In this document: piece by piece, positions 26,481 to 38,207 of the stretch | How the letters are laid out: each line of letters starts with the position of its first letter | Numbering within the stretch: the stretch's first letter is position 1 | DNA from: Chloroflexota bacterium | GTDB lineage: Bacteria > Chloroflexota > Dehalococcoidia > UBA2979 | Direction of reading: 5' to 3' | Length of the DNA: 64,000 bases | Assembly: GCA_026713865.1 (NCBI GenBank) | Contig: JAPONQ010000096.1 | Span: 1-64,000 of the forward strand | The notes under the pieces: model-generated | The model's input: only the letters and a program-made list of their open reading frames with translations | Told to the model about the DNA's origin: nothing | The model's database searches: none | Made by a program: the position numbers and the translations under genes

Positions 26481-29183
26481 ATGACGGCGACCCCCGGGAA
26501 CGGCGGCGAGGGCGCGGCGCGGGAGATGGCAGCTGCATACGATCCGTCCGAGGTCGAGGAGCGCATCTACGAGCAGTGGGAGCGCGGCGGCCACTTCCGC
26601 CCCGGCGGCGGGGAGCGGCCGTTCACCGTCGTCATGCCGCCCCCCAACCTCACCGGCGAGCTGCACATGGGGCACGCGCTCACCGTCGCCCTGGAGGACA
26701 TCCTCGTCCGCTGGCACCGGATGCGGGGCGACGACACGCTCTGGCTCCCGGGCGTCGATCACGCGGCGATCGCCGTCAACACGCTCGTCGAGCGCGAGCT
26801 CGCCTCGCGGGGCATCTCGCGCCACGACATCGGGCGCGAGCGCTTCCTGGAGCATGTCTGGGAGTTCGTGAACCGCTCCCGGTCGCGCATCTCCGTGCAG
26901 CACCGACGGCTCGGCGCCTCCGCGGACTGGGAGCGCGAGCGCTTCACGATGGATGCGGGGCCGCGCCGCGCCGTGCGCCAGACCTTCGCCAACCTCTACC
27001 GCGACGGGCTCATCTACCGCGGCGAACGCATCATCAACTGGTGCCCGGACTGCGCCACGGCGCTCTCAGACCTCGAGGTCGAGCACGCCGAGGAGCCGGG
27101 AGCCTTCTGGCACATCCGCTACGAGATCGCCGACGAGCGGGGCGAGCCCTCGGGCGAGCACCTGGTGATCGCGACCACCCGGCCCGAGACGATTCCCGCC
27201 GACACCGGCGTCGCTGTTCACCCGCAGGATGAGCGCTACGCCCACCTGGTCGGGAGGCGGGCGATCGTGCCCGCGGGCGGCCGCCTGGTGCCGATCGTCG
27301 CTGATGCCGCGGTCTCGCCCGAGGCCGGGTCGGGGGTACTCAAGGTCACGCCGGGCCATGATCCCGTCGACTTCGAGATCGGGGAGCGGCACCGTCTCCC
27401 CGTGCTCTCGATCCTGACGCCCGACGGCCACCTCAACGAGGAGGCCGGCGCGTACGCCGGCCTCGAGCGTTTCGAGGCGCGCGATCGCGTCGTCTCCGAC
27501 CTGGAGGCACGCGGCCTGGTCGAGCGCATCGAGCCGTACGCGCACGCCGTCGGCCACTGCCAGCGCTCCGGCACCATCGTCGAGCCCATCGTCTCCGAAC
27601 AGTGGTTCGTGCGCGTGGAGCCGCTCGCGCGCCCGGCGCTCGACGCGGTCAGGGAGGGGCGCATCCGCTTCGTCCCCGCCCGCTTCGCGCGCACCTACGA
27701 GCACTGGATGGAGAACATCCGCGACTGGACGATCAGCCGGCAGATCTGGTGGGGCCACCGCGTGCCGGTGTGGTACTGCGACGACTGCGACCACCTCACC
27801 GTCTCCGTCGAAGATCCCGACCGCTGCGGGGGCTGCCGGGGCGGCGCGATCCGGCAAGACGAGGACACGCTCGACACCTGGTTCTCGTCGGGGCTCTGGC
27901 CCCACTCGACGCTCGGCTGGCCGGACGAGCGGGACCCCGATCTCGCCCGCTTCTATCCGACGCAGGTCATGGAGACCGGCTACGACATCATCTTCTTCTG
28001 GGTGGCCCGCATGGTGATGCTCTCGCTCTACAACATGCGCGGCGAGATCCCCTTCGAGACGGTCTACCTGCACGGGCTGGTGCGCGCCGGGGACGGGACC
28101 AAGATGTCGAAGTCGCGCGGCAACGTCGTCGACCCGCTCGCCGTGATCGAGCGCTTCGGGACCGACGCGCTGCGGTACACGGTCGTCGCCGGCTCCTCGC
28201 CCGGCAACGATCAGCGCCTCTCCGACCAGCGGCTGGAGGCGGCCCGCAACCTCGCGAACAAGCTCTGGAACGCCTCCCGCTTCGTGCTCTCTCTGGTCGA
28301 GGAGGCCGACGATCTGACGCCGCCCGCGCCGCATGCGGCGCTCGCGCTCGAGGACAGGTGGATGCTCTCGCGCCGAGCCCGCCTGGTCGCGACGGTCGAG
28401 GAGTTGCTGGAGAAGTTCGAGCTCGCCGAGGCGCTGCGGCGCCTGCGGGACTTCTTCTGGGAAGAGTTCGCCGACTGGTACATCGAGTGCGCGAAGGTGC
28501 GCGTGCGCGCGGGCGACCGCACGCCGCTCCCGGTGCTCGTCGACGTGCTCGACTCCCTGCTGCGCCTCTTCCACCCCTTCATGCCGTTCGTCACCGAGGA
28601 GATCTGGGGACGGCTGGCGCGCCTGCGACCGGACACCCGCGGCGCGCCGATGCTGATCGTCGCGCACTATCCGCAGCCGTCCCCGCTGGCGGGGGCGCTC
28701 GACGGCGAGGCCGAGCGCGAGTTCGCGGCGGTGCAGGACTTCGTTCGCGCGATCCGCAACATCCGATCCGAGAAGCGGGTGGAGGCGGGCCGCTGGGTCG
28801 AGGCCTACGTCGTGGGCCAGGAGGCGGGGGCCGCGGCCGAGCGGCTCGCCCCGGCGATCGAGCAGCTGGCGCGGGCGCGTCCCCTGCACGTCGTGGAGGC
28901 GGCCGAGGACGCCCCGTCGGAGAGCGTCGTCGCCACCGTCCTGCCGGTCGGGCGCGTCGTGCTGCCGCTCGGCGGCCTCGTCGACGTCGATGCCGAGCGC
29001 GGCCGGCTCGGCGCCCAGATCGAGCGGCTTTCGGCCGAGATCGACCGCCTCGAGGCGAAGCTCGGAAACGAGCAATTCCGTACCCGGGCGCCCGCCCAGG
29101 TGGTCTCCAAGGAGGAGGAGCGGCTCGCGAGCGCTCGCCGCCAGCGGGCGGGCTTCGAGGGATCGCTGGCGGAGCTCCCCTGA
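26481..29183 (+). CDS. valS: Valyl-tRNA synthetase
   Basis: A 900-residue class Ia synthetase charging tRNA-Val. It has the HIGH-type motif (PPNLTGELHMGHAL, residue 54 region), the editing domain (ATTRPETIPADTGVAVHP) and a zinc-ribbon-like insert (WYCDDCDHL, CGGCRGG). It also has the KMSKS loop (KMSKSRGNVVDP), anticodon-binding helices and the ValRS-specific C-terminal coiled coil (RLGAQIERLSAEIDRLEAKL). Length is normal. The GGGGAGGAA lies about 15 bases before ATG 26481; a second ATG at 26526 also fits the family N-terminus. The structured leader suggests regulation by charged tRNA level. Confidence 0.96.
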   Translation: MTATPGNGGEGAAREMAAAYDPSEVEERIYEQWERGGHFRPGGGERPFTVVMPPPNLTGELHMGHALTVALEDILVRWHRMRGDDTLWLPGVDHAAIAVNTLVERELASRGISRHDIGRERFLEHVWEFVNRSRSRISVQHRRLGASADWERERFTMDAGPRRAVRQTFANLYRDGLIYRGERIINWCPDCATALSDLEVEHAEEPGAFWHIRYEIADERGEPSGEHLVIATTRPETIPADTGVAVHPQDERYAHLVGRRAIVPAGGRLVPIVADAAVSPEAGSGVLKVTPGHDPVDFEIGERHRLPVLSILTPDGHLNEEAGAYAGLERFEARDRVVSDLEARGLVERIEPYAHAVGHCQRSGTIVEPIVSEQWFVRVEPLARPALDAVREGRIRFVPARFARTYEHWMENIRDWTISRQIWWGHRVPVWYCDDCDHLTVSVEDPDRCGGCRGGAIRQDEDTLDTWFSSGLWPHSTLGWPDERDPDLARFYPTQVMETGYDIIFFWVARMVMLSLYNMRGEIPFETVYLHGLVRAGDGTKMSKSRGNVVDPLAVIERFGTDALRYTVVAGSSPGNDQRLSDQRLEAARNLANKLWNASRFVLSLVEEADDLTPPAPHAALALEDRWMLSRRARLVATVEELLEKFELAEALRRLRDFFWEEFADWYIECAKVRVRAGDRTPLPVLVDVLDSLLRLFHPFMPFVTEEIWGRLARLRPDTRGAPMLIVAHYPQPSPLAGALDGEAEREFAAVQDFVRAIRNIRSEKRVEAGRWVEAYVVGQEAGAAAERLAPAIEQLARARPLHVVEAAEDAPSESVVATVLPVGRVVLPLGGLVDVDAERGRLGAQIERLSAEIDRLEAKLGNEQFRTRAPAQVVSKEEERLASARRQRAGFEGSLAELP

Positions 29184-29220
29184 CCCCGTCCGCCGGGCCC
29201 GCGCCGGGGTCCGCGGAGGC

Positions 29221-29249
29221 TTGAGTCCAACGCCCCCCGCTGCTAGGGT
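29221..29249 (+). promoter_or_regulatory. Promoter of the nuo operon
   Basis: TTGAGT (29221-29226), a 17-base spacer and TAGGGT (29244-29249) with the extended TGC in front make this the best sigma-70-type promoter in the window. It begins 38 bases after the valS stop and about 100 bases before nuoA. Confidence 0.65.
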
Positions 29250-29349
29250 GCGACGCGCGCCGGGTCCGATACGCCCCCGCACGGCGGGCCTTGGCCCGCG
29301 CGTTGCGGTGGCGCTGCGTGTGGGCTCCCGGCGCGGTGGGAGCGCGCGC

Positions 29350-29727
29350 GTGGGACAGTCCCTCGATTCCCTCTTCAGCGGCTATCTCCCGGTCCTGCTC
29401 GGGGCCGTGGTCGGCTTCTTTCTCGTCTTCTCGGCGCTCGTCGCGACCCGGCTGCTCGCGCCCTTCTCAGCGGAGCGCGAGAAGGGGACGACCTACGAGT
29501 GCGGCATGCTGCCGCTGAGGCGTGCGAGCACCAACATCGGCGTCCGCTTCTACCTCTACGCGATCCTCTTCGTGCTTTTCGACGTCGAGGCGGTCTTCCT
29601 CTTCCCGTGGATGCTCTCCTTCGTGGAGCTGGGAGCCGCGGCGTACTACCAGATGCTGCTCTTCATCCTGGTGCTCGGAGCAGGCCTGGCCTACGCGTGG
29701 AAGAAGGGAGCGCTCCAGTGGCGATGA
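29350..29727 (+). CDS. nuoA: NADH-quinone oxidoreductase subunit A
   Basis: A 125-residue membrane subunit of respiratory complex I with three transmembrane helices. The family signature YECGMLPL and [22 protein letters not shown] are clear; the Cys in the loop after helix 1 lies near the quinone site. GTG 29350 is chosen from an open frame that extends back into valS, because the first helix begins about ten residues later and GGGAG lies 8 bases upstream. First gene of an 11-gene operon. Confidence 0.95.
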   Translation: MGQSLDSLFSGYLPVLLGAVVGFFLVFSALVATRLLAPFSAEREKGTTYECGMLPLRRASTNIGVRFYLYAILFVLFDVEAVFLFPWMLSFVELGAAAYYQMLLFILVLGAGLAYAWKKGALQWR

Positions 29728-30350
29728 CCCCCTCCGGCCCGCCGGCCGAGGCCCCCGGCACCCTCGTCTCGACGCCGGCCATCCCGGCCGAGCCCGAGAT
29801 CGCCCCGCTGCTCCCGCGGGAGCACCCCGCGGAGGAGGTGGCGCTCACGCCGGTGGAGCGCCGGCCCGGGCAGGCTCTCTACAAGACGCTGCTGCCGGGC
29901 GTGCTGCAGGTGCCGGCGGATCTCGTCCTGGCGATGGGGCGCAAGTCCTCCCTGTGGCCGATGACCTTCGGCCTCGCCTGCTGCGCCATCGAGATGATCG
30001 CGACCTACATGGCCCACTATGACCTCGACCGCTTCGGCATCGTTCCCTGGCCCTCGCCCCGGCAGTCGGACGTGATGATCGTGGCCGGCACGGTGACGAA
30101 GAAGATGGCGCCCGCGGTGAAGCTCCTCTACGAGCAGATGCCGAACCCGAAGTGGGTGATCTCGATGGGTGCCTGCGCGACCAACGGCGGCCCGTACACG
30201 CGGTACGACCGCGTGCTCCAGGGCGTGGACAAGATCGTCCCGGTCGACGTCTACGTGCCCGGCTGCCCGCCGCGGCCGGAGGCGCTCATGGATGCGCTGG
30301 TCTCGCTCCAGGAGAAGATCATGGAGGAGCGGAAGGCCCTCGGCGCGTGA
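29718..30350 (+). CDS. nuoB: NADH-quinone oxidoreductase subunit B
   Basis: A 210-residue peripheral subunit carrying cluster N2, the last iron-sulfur centre before quinone. Ligand motifs [17 protein letters not shown] and VPGCPPRPE are all present. An extra N-terminal extension of about 45 residues is Pro/Glu-rich. The GTG at 29718 sits 7 bases behind GGGAG and is slightly favoured; ATG 29724, which overlaps the nuoA stop, is the alternative. Coupled to nuoA and nuoC by overlap. Confidence 0.96.
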   Translation: MAMTPSGPPAEAPGTLVSTPAIPAEPEIAPLLPREHPAEEVALTPVERRPGQALYKTLLPGVLQVPADLVLAMGRKSSLWPMTFGLACCAIEMIATYMAHYDLDRFGIVPWPSPRQSDVMIVAGTVTKKMAPAVKLLYEQMPNPKWVISMGACATNGGPYTRYDRVLQGVDKIVPVDVYVPGCPPRPEALMDALVSLQEKIMEERKALGA

Positions 30351-30925
30351 CGACGGAGGACGGCGCCGCGGCTCCCGACGGCGCCTCCGTGGCGGACGCC
30401 GCGCGCGACTACCTGGCCGGGACCATCTGGGCGCAGGTCGACGAGGCGCTGTCCGGCATCACGGCGACGCCGGTCACCGACGAGGCGGAGCGAAGCGTGA
30501 TCGACCTGATCGTGCGCGTTCCGCCGCGCGAGGTTGTCGCGGCGCTGAGGGCGCTGCGGAACCCGGAGGGCATGAACTTCGACTACCTGCGCTCGCTCAC
30601 GGCCGTCGACCTCGAGGAGGAGGGGGTCGACGTCGTCTACCATCTCTACTCGGTCGAGACGAAGCACAACGTGACCATCAAGAGCCGGCTCCCGGTCGAT
30701 CGCCTCGTCGTCGACAGCGCCACCGCCGTGTGGCGAGCCGCGAACTGGTATGAGCGCGAGGTGGGCGAGATGTTCGGCGTGCGGTTCGACGGACACCCCG
30801 ACCCCCGCAACCTGCTGCTGCCCGAGGAGATGACCGACTTCTTCCCGCTCCGCAAGTCCCACCCGCTGGCGGAGATCGAGGTGCTGCAGGGCGAGGGGAT
30901 CGCCTACGAAGAGGGAGAGCTCTAG
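30347..30925 (+). CDS. nuoC: NADH-quinone oxidoreductase subunit C
   Basis: A 192-residue peripheral-arm subunit (30-kDa homologue). Characteristic stretches are [34 protein letters not shown] and the signature [22 protein letters not shown]-type segment, ending in [15 protein letters not shown]. It is separate from nuoD rather than fused. The GTG start overlaps the nuoB stop (GTGA). Confidence 0.95.
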   Translation: MTTEDGAAAPDGASVADAARDYLAGTIWAQVDEALSGITATPVTDEAERSVIDLIVRVPPREVVAALRALRNPEGMNFDYLRSLTAVDLEEEGVDVVYHLYSVETKHNVTIKSRLPVDRLVVDSATAVWRAANWYEREVGEMFGVRFDGHPDPRNLLLPEEMTDFFPLRKSHPLAEIEVLQGEGIAYEEGEL

Positions 30926-32053
30926 GTGGTCGCGAACACCCACGAGCAGGAGTTCGAGACCCAGGAACTCCTGATCAACATGGGGCCGCAGCACCCCTCG
31001 ACCCACGGCGTGTTCCGCATGGTGCTCGGGGTCGACGGCGAGGTCGTGACCGACGTCGTTCCCCACATCGGCTACATGCACCGCGGCGCCGAGAAGCTCT
31101 GCGAGACGATGGACTTCCGGCAGGGCGTCGGCTACATGGATCGCACCGAGTACCTGGCGAACTTCAACGCCGAGCTCTCCTACGTGCTCGCGGTGGAGAA
31201 GCTCGCCGGGATCGAGGTGCCGGAGCGGGCGCAGTGGGTTCGCATGATCCTGTGCGAGCTGAACAGGCTCTCGAGCCACTTCATGTTCACGGGGGCCTTC
31301 GGGACCGACGTCGGCGTCTTCGGTACCGCCTTCGTCTACTCCTTCCGCGAGCGCGAGGTGCTCCTGGATCTCTTCGAGGAGATCACGGGCGACCGTCTGA
31401 TGTACGCGTATTTCCGCCCCGGCGGCCTCGCCTGGGAGGTGCCGGACAACTTCGAGAGCCGCGTCCACGAGGTGCTGCTCTCCGCCGAGCGCGGGATCCG
31501 GGACATGGACGGCCTGCTCACGCAGAACGAGATCTTCCTCGCCCGCACCAAGGGGGTGGGGGCGATCTCCGCCGCCGACGCCATCGACTGGGGGATGAGC
31601 GGCCCCTCGCTGCGCGCCTCGGGCGTGCCGCTGGACCTCCGCCGCGACGACCCCTATCTCTACTACCCGCAGGTGAAGTTCGACGTCATCACCGGCGAGG
31701 CCGGCGACGTCTTCGACCGCTACCACGTCCGGCTCAAGGAGATGCGCGAGTCCGTGCGCATCATCGAGCAGTGCATGGAGAGGCTCGCCGACGGGCCGAT
31801 CCTGCCCGAGCGGCTGCCGCGCATGCTGCGCACGCCGCCCGGCGAGATCTACGAGCGCACCGAGGCGCCGCGCGGCGAGTACGGGATCTACCTTGTCTCG
31901 CAGGGAGGCAACCGGCCCTACCGGCTCAAGATCCGCAGCGCCTGCCTCTCCAACCTGCAGGCGCTGCGCGACATGACGATCGGCCACTACGTGGCCGACG
32001 CCGTGGTGATCCTGGGGTCGATCGATATCGTGCTCTGCGAGGTTGACCGGTGA
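30926..32053 (+). CDS. nuoD: NADH-quinone oxidoreductase subunit D
   Basis: A 375-residue 49-kDa-type subunit forming the quinone-binding cavity with NuoB. It has MGPQHPSTHGVFRMVL at the N-terminus, HIGYMHRGAEKL, YMDRTEYLANF and the C-terminal IVLCEVDR that is a remnant of the hydrogenase-like fold. GTG 30926 begins directly after the nuoC stop, with GGGAG 8 bases upstream. Length is that of the non-fused form. Confidence 0.97.
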   Translation: MVANTHEQEFETQELLINMGPQHPSTHGVFRMVLGVDGEVVTDVVPHIGYMHRGAEKLCETMDFRQGVGYMDRTEYLANFNAELSYVLAVEKLAGIEVPERAQWVRMILCELNRLSSHFMFTGAFGTDVGVFGTAFVYSFREREVLLDLFEEITGDRLMYAYFRPGGLAWEVPDNFESRVHEVLLSAERGIRDMDGLLTQNEIFLARTKGVGAISAADAIDWGMSGPSLRASGVPLDLRRDDPYLYYPQVKFDVITGEAGDVFDRYHVRLKEMRESVRIIEQCMERLADGPILPERLPRMLRTPPGEIYERTEAPRGEYGIYLVSQGGNRPYRLKIRSACLSNLQALRDMTIGHYVADAVVILGSIDIVLCEVDR

Positions 32054-33222
32054 ACGGCGAGATCTTCGGCTTCGAGATCAACATCTGGCTCGACGCCCTG
32101 GCGCGGCTCGGCCTCGCGGTCGGGCTGATGACCGTCGCCGCGATGGCGCTCATCTACCTGGAGCGCAAGGTCATCGCGCGCTTCCAGCAGCGCCTGGGGC
32201 CGACGCGCACCGGACCGGCCGGGATCCTGCAGTCGCCCGCCGACGCGCTCAAGCTCCTCGGCAAGGAGGACCTGCGTCCGAAGAACGCCGACCCGTGGGT
32301 CTTCGAGCTCGCTCCCTACTTCGTCTTCGTGCCGATCTTCCTGGTCTTCGTGGCGATCCCCTTCGCCTTCGGCTGGCAGATCCGCATCCTCGAGCTGGGC
32401 CTCCTCTACGTGCTCGCCGTCTCGTCGATCAACATCGTCGGCTGGGTGATGGCCGGCTGGGGTTCCGACAACCGCTACGCCATGCTGGGCGCGCTGCGCG
32501 CGGCGGCGCAGGGCATCTCGTACGAGCTGCCGCTCGTGATCGCCCTGGTCGCGGTCGCGATGGTGGTGAGCCTTCCGGGGGATGTCCGCGGCTCGCTGAA
32601 TCTCGGCGAGATCGTCACCGAGCAGGGGCACATCCCCTACATCGTGTGGCAGCCCCTGGCCTTCGTCATCTTCTACGTGGCGATGCTGGCCGAGCTGAAC
32701 CGCACCCCCTTCGACATCCCGGTCGGCGAGTCCGAGGTCGTGGGCGGGCCCTTCGTCGAGTACTCGGGGATCCGCTGGTCGATGTTCTTCCTCGGGGAGT
32801 ACACGGCGCTGCTTCTGCTGTCGCTGCTCGGCGCCGCCGTCTTCCTCGGCGGCTGGGCCTGGCCGCTGGGCGAGACGGTCGCCGAGCAGAACGAGATTCT
32901 GGGCGTCCTCTACCAGTTCGGACTGACGGCGGCGAAGACCGGCTTCCTGATCTTCACCGTGTTCTGGGTGCGGGCCACGATGCCGCGCATGCGCGTCGAC
33001 CAGCTGATGGCCTTCTCGTGGAAGGTGCTGCTGCCGCTCTCCTTCGCGCAGATCCTCGCCAACGGCCTGGTGCTCGTCTACGGCTGGCCGGATGTGCTGC
33101 TGCTGCTCGCGAGCGGCGCAGGTCTCGTCCTGCTGGCCGTGATCATCGACCGCGCGGTCAAGCGGCCGGCGGAGCGCCCGGGGCGCCCGTCCGGCGCGCT
33201 GGAAGGCGAGGCGGCGACATGA
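32050..33222 (+). CDS. nuoH: NADH-quinone oxidoreductase subunit H
   Basis: A 390-residue membrane subunit joining the quinone cavity to the proton-pumping arm, with eight hydrophobic helices. Family motifs: ERKVIARFQQRLGPTRTGPAG, LQSPADALKLLGKED, AELNRTPFDIPVGESEVVGG and FWVRATMPRMRVDQL. The GTG overlaps the nuoD stop. The C-terminus is slightly longer and basic. Confidence 0.97.
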   Translation: MNGEIFGFEINIWLDALARLGLAVGLMTVAAMALIYLERKVIARFQQRLGPTRTGPAGILQSPADALKLLGKEDLRPKNADPWVFELAPYFVFVPIFLVFVAIPFAFGWQIRILELGLLYVLAVSSINIVGWVMAGWGSDNRYAMLGALRAAAQGISYELPLVIALVAVAMVVSLPGDVRGSLNLGEIVTEQGHIPYIVWQPLAFVIFYVAMLAELNRTPFDIPVGESEVVGGPFVEYSGIRWSMFFLGEYTALLLLSLLGAAVFLGGWAWPLGETVAEQNEILGVLYQFGLTAAKTGFLIFTVFWVRATMPRMRVDQLMAFSWKVLLPLSFAQILANGLVLVYGWPDVLLLLASGAGLVLLAVIIDRAVKRPAERPGRPSGALEGEAAT

Positions 33223-33689
33223 GGGGCATCGTGAGGGCGATGGCGACGACTCTCGGGACGTTCGTGCGCGGCCCGGTCACGCGCGAGTACCCGGAGCGGC
33301 ACCGGCCGATCCCGCAACGCGATCGGGCCTTTCCGCTCCTGCTGTGGGACTTCGACACGGACGAGCCGTTCTGCACCGGCTGCCACGCCTGCGAGCGCGC
33401 GTGCCCGGTCGAGTGCATGACGGTCCTGATGAAGGACAACCCCGCCCACACCTCCCTCGGAGGCACCTCGAAGCGCCGCAAGATCATCGACAAGTTCTGG
33501 ATCGACTACGCCCGCTGCATGCGCTGCAACATCTGCGTGGAGGTCTGCAACTTCGACGCGATCGCGATGAACAACACCTGGTCCGGGCACGAGATCTCGG
33601 TCTACGACCGCGCAGATCTGGTGATGGACCTCCCGCAGCTGCTCGCGCAGCACAAGGCCGGCGCGATCGACGAGTGGGTCGCTCCGTGA
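33219..33689 (+). CDS. nuoI: NADH-quinone oxidoreductase subunit I
   Basis: A 156-residue ferredoxin-like subunit with two 4Fe-4S motifs (CTGCHACERACPVEC and CMRCNICVEVC) corresponding to clusters N6a and N6b. These pass electrons to N2. The ATG at 33219 overlaps the nuoH stop (ATGA). The spacing between the two cluster motifs is longer than in E. coli NuoI, with a basic SKRRKIIDKF insert. Confidence 0.95.
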   Translation: MRGIVRAMATTLGTFVRGPVTREYPERHRPIPQRDRAFPLLLWDFDTDEPFCTGCHACERACPVECMTVLMKDNPAHTSLGGTSKRRKIIDKFWIDYARCMRCNICVEVCNFDAIAMNNTWSGHEISVYDRADLVMDLPQLLAQHKAGAIDEWVAP

Positions 33690-33735
33690 GCGACGCGCCG
33701 GGCACTCTCGCGCGGCGGCAGCCGGGAGCCGCACC

Positions 33736-34374
33736 GTGATGCGGCGGCTCCCCCTCCCGTCGCAGTTCGATCGCATCATCATCACCGGAGGGGTGGTGGC
33801 AGGCCTCGCCCTGGCGCCGCTCCTGCTGGTGCTCCTGGTGCTGCTCGCCGTCGACGAGATCACCGCGCCGGAGTTCATCTTCTGGCTGGTCGCCGCGGTG
33901 GTGGTGGGCGGAGCGCTCGGGACGGTGCTGTTGCCCAATATCGTCTACGCAGCGCTCTCGCTGGTCGCGACGCTGCTCGGCGTCGCCGGCGTCTACCTCC
34001 TGCTCGGCTCGGAGTTCCTGGCGCTGGCGCAGGTGCTCATCTACGGCGGCGGCGTCGTCATCTTGCTGCTCTTCGGCCTCATGCTGACGAACGCGACCGA
34101 CGACCCCGTCGTCAGTGACGGCTCGCAGAAGCCGTTCGCGGCGATGGTGGGGCTGCTCCTCGCCGGGGTCATCGTCGCCGCCGCCTACGACGCGACGTGG
34201 GGAGTGAACGAGGTCGCGGCGTCGAGCCTGCGCGCCTTCGGCGAGCAGCTCTTCGGCGACTACATGGTGCCGTTCATCATCATCGCCGTGCTGCTGGATA
34301 TCGCGCTCACCGGCGCCTACGTCAACGCGCGCCGCGAGCGTGCCACCGCCGGTGACGAGGAGACCTCCCCGTGA
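33736..34374 (+). CDS. nuoJ: NADH-quinone oxidoreductase subunit J
   Basis: A 212-residue membrane subunit with five transmembrane helices; the conserved third helix region (LLGSEFLALAQVLIYGGGVVILLLF) is clear. GTG 33736 has GGGAG 7 bases upstream; an ATG follows one codon later. The gap to nuoI is 46 bases, the first non-overlapping junction in the operon, and the C-terminus has a short charged tail. Confidence 0.94.
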   Translation: MMRRLPLPSQFDRIIITGGVVAGLALAPLLLVLLVLLAVDEITAPEFIFWLVAAVVVGGALGTVLLPNIVYAALSLVATLLGVAGVYLLLGSEFLALAQVLIYGGGVVILLLFGLMLTNATDDPVVSDGSQKPFAAMVGLLLAGVIVAAAYDATWGVNEVAASSLRAFGEQLFGDYMVPFIIIAVLLDIALTGAYVNARRERATAGDEETSP

Positions 34375-34679
34375 TCCCCCTGGAGAATTTCCTCCTGCTC
34401 TCGGCGGCGCTCTTCGCCATCGGCTTCTACGGGGTGCTGGCGCGCCGCAGCGCGATCCTGATCCTGATGTCGGTCGAGCTGATGCTGGCGGCCGTCTCCA
34501 TCAACCTCGTCGCCTTCGCGGCGTACCTGGACGCCGACGGACTCACCGGGATGATCTTCGCGATCTTCGTGATCACCGTCGCCGCCGCGGAGGTCGGCCT
34601 CGCGCTCGGCATCGTGCTCCGCCTCTACCGGGAGCGGCGCACGGCGAACGTGGACGCGGCCGACGAGTTGAAGTGGTAG
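34371..34679 (+). CDS. nuoK: NADH-quinone oxidoreductase subunit K
   Basis: A 102-residue MrpC-like subunit with three transmembrane helices. The proton-channel Glu residues lie in LILMSVELMLAAVSINLVAF and in AAAEVGLALGIVLRLYR, as in the family. The GTG start overlaps the nuoJ stop. An 80-base gap follows before nuoL with no separate promoter visible. Confidence 0.96.
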   Translation: MIPLENFLLLSAALFAIGFYGVLARRSAILILMSVELMLAAVSINLVAFAAYLDADGLTGMIFAIFVITVAAAEVGLALGIVLRLYRERRTANVDAADELKW

Positions 34680-34759
34680 TGCGCGGGCGCTAGCGAGGGG
34701 CGCCGGCGGGTCGCCCGGGGAGAACCCGGAGCGGGCGGCCGGGCGAGAAGGGATCAGCC

Positions 34760-36664
<1,905 letters not shown>

Positions 36665-36716
36665 CGCGCCGCCCGGGGCGCGCGAGACGGAACGGGATCG
36701 CGGGACGTGAGGTGCG

Positions 36717-38207
36717 ATGACTGAGAACGACGGCCTGCTGCTGCTGGCGCTGCTGCTGCTGCCGCTCGGGACCGCGCTCCTGCTGATGGTGGTGCCGTCG
36801 CGCGAGCGCTCCGCGATCATCGCCCTCACCGCGGCCTCGAGCCTGGCGATGTTCCTCGTCTCGGTCTACGTCTTCCTCTCCTACGACTACGGCGACCCGG
36901 CGCAGTTCCAGGGCGTCCGCGCATGGACCTGGATGGAGAACGTCGGGATCCTCGGCGAGAAGGGGATCCAGCTCAAGGTCGGCGTCGACGGCATCGCGGC
37001 GGCGATGGTCCTGCTGACCGGCATCATCACCATGGCCGGCACCTGGGTCTCGTGGAAGATCGAGCACCGCACCAAGGACTTCTTCATCCTCCTCTACGTG
37101 CTGGCGGCGGGGGTCTTCGGCACCTTCGTCATGCTCGACCTCTTCTTCTGGTTCCTGCTCTACGAGACGGCCGTGCTGCCGATGTACCTGCTCATCGCCG
37201 TGTGGGGCTCGACCCGCAAGGAGTACGGCGCGATGAAGCTGATGATGATGCTCGTCGGGGCATCCATCCTGATCTTCGCCGGCATCTTTGCGATCTACAC
37301 CGAGGCCGGGCTCGGCACCTTCGATCTCGAGGCGCTCTTCGGGGCCGACTACCCGGTCTCCTTCCAGAAGATCTTCTTCCCGATCATCGCGGTCGGCTGC
37401 GGCACGCTGGGCGGCCTCTTCCCGTTCCACTCGTGGTCCCCCGACGGGCACGCGGCCGCCCCCACGGCCGTCTCGATGCTCCACGCCGGCGTGCTGATGA
37501 AGCTCGGGGCCTTCGGCATCATCCGGCTCGGCTTCCAGGTCCTCCCCGAGGGCGCCGAGTTCTGGGCGCCGGGCCTCCTCACGCTCGGGATCGTGGCGGC
37601 GCTCTACGGCGCCGTGTCGGCGCTGCGCCAGACCGATCTCAAGCTCATGACCGGCTTCTCGTCCGTGTCGCACATGGGCTACGTCTTCGTCGGGCTCGGG
37701 ACCTTCAACGCGATCGGCATCACAGGGTCGGTGCTGCAGATGTTCGCGCACGGTGTGATGACGGCGCTCTTCTTCCTCCTGATCGGCGCGATGTACGACC
37801 AGTCCCACGACCGCGAGATCCCGCACTTCTCGGGGATGGCGAAGCAGATGCCGATCTGGGCGGCCTTCTTCGTGATCGCCGGCCTCGCCTCGCTCGGACT
37901 CCCCGGCCTCTCGGGCTTCGTCGCGGAGCTCCACATCTTCATCGGGGCCTTCCGCGCCTACCCCATAGTCGGTGGACTCGCCGTGCTCACGGCCGCCATC
38001 ACCGCGACCTACCTGCTGCGGATGTTCGCTCAGTCGTTCTTCGGTGAGATGAACCCGGCGTGGAGCGGCATGCGTGAGATGGCCTGGCCCGAGCGGGCCG
38101 GGGCGGCGGTGCTCGCCGCCTCGATCCTCTGGCTCGGACTCTGGCCCTCCCCCTGGATCGATCGCATAGCGGCGACCGTCGAGGGTCTGCAGGGAGTCGC
38201 GCTGTGA
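36717..38207 (+). CDS. nuoM: NADH-quinone oxidoreductase subunit M
   Basis: A 496-residue antiporter-like subunit. It has FFWFLLYETAVLPMYLLIAVWG with the conserved Glu, FPFHSWSPDGHAAAPTAVSMLHAGVLMKLGAFG-type sequence with the pump Lys, and DLKLMTGFSSVSHMGYV. The ATG at 36717 follows a 51-base gap and a short GAGG. Its stop overlaps the nuoN start. Confidence 0.97.
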   Translation: MTENDGLLLLALLLLPLGTALLLMVVPSRERSAIIALTAASSLAMFLVSVYVFLSYDYGDPAQFQGVRAWTWMENVGILGEKGIQLKVGVDGIAAAMVLLTGIITMAGTWVSWKIEHRTKDFFILLYVLAAGVFGTFVMLDLFFWFLLYETAVLPMYLLIAVWGSTRKEYGAMKLMMMLVGASILIFAGIFAIYTEAGLGTFDLEALFGADYPVSFQKIFFPIIAVGCGTLGGLFPFHSWSPDGHAAAPTAVSMLHAGVLMKLGAFGIIRLGFQVLPEGAEFWAPGLLTLGIVAALYGAVSALRQTDLKLMTGFSSVSHMGYVFVGLGTFNAIGITGSVLQMFAHGVMTALFFLLIGAMYDQSHDREIPHFSGMAKQMPIWAAFFVIAGLASLGLPGLSGFVAELHIFIGAFRAYPIVGGLAVLTAAITATYLLRMFAQSFFGEMNPAWSGMREMAWPERAGAAVLAASILWLGLWPSPWIDRIAATVEGLQGVAL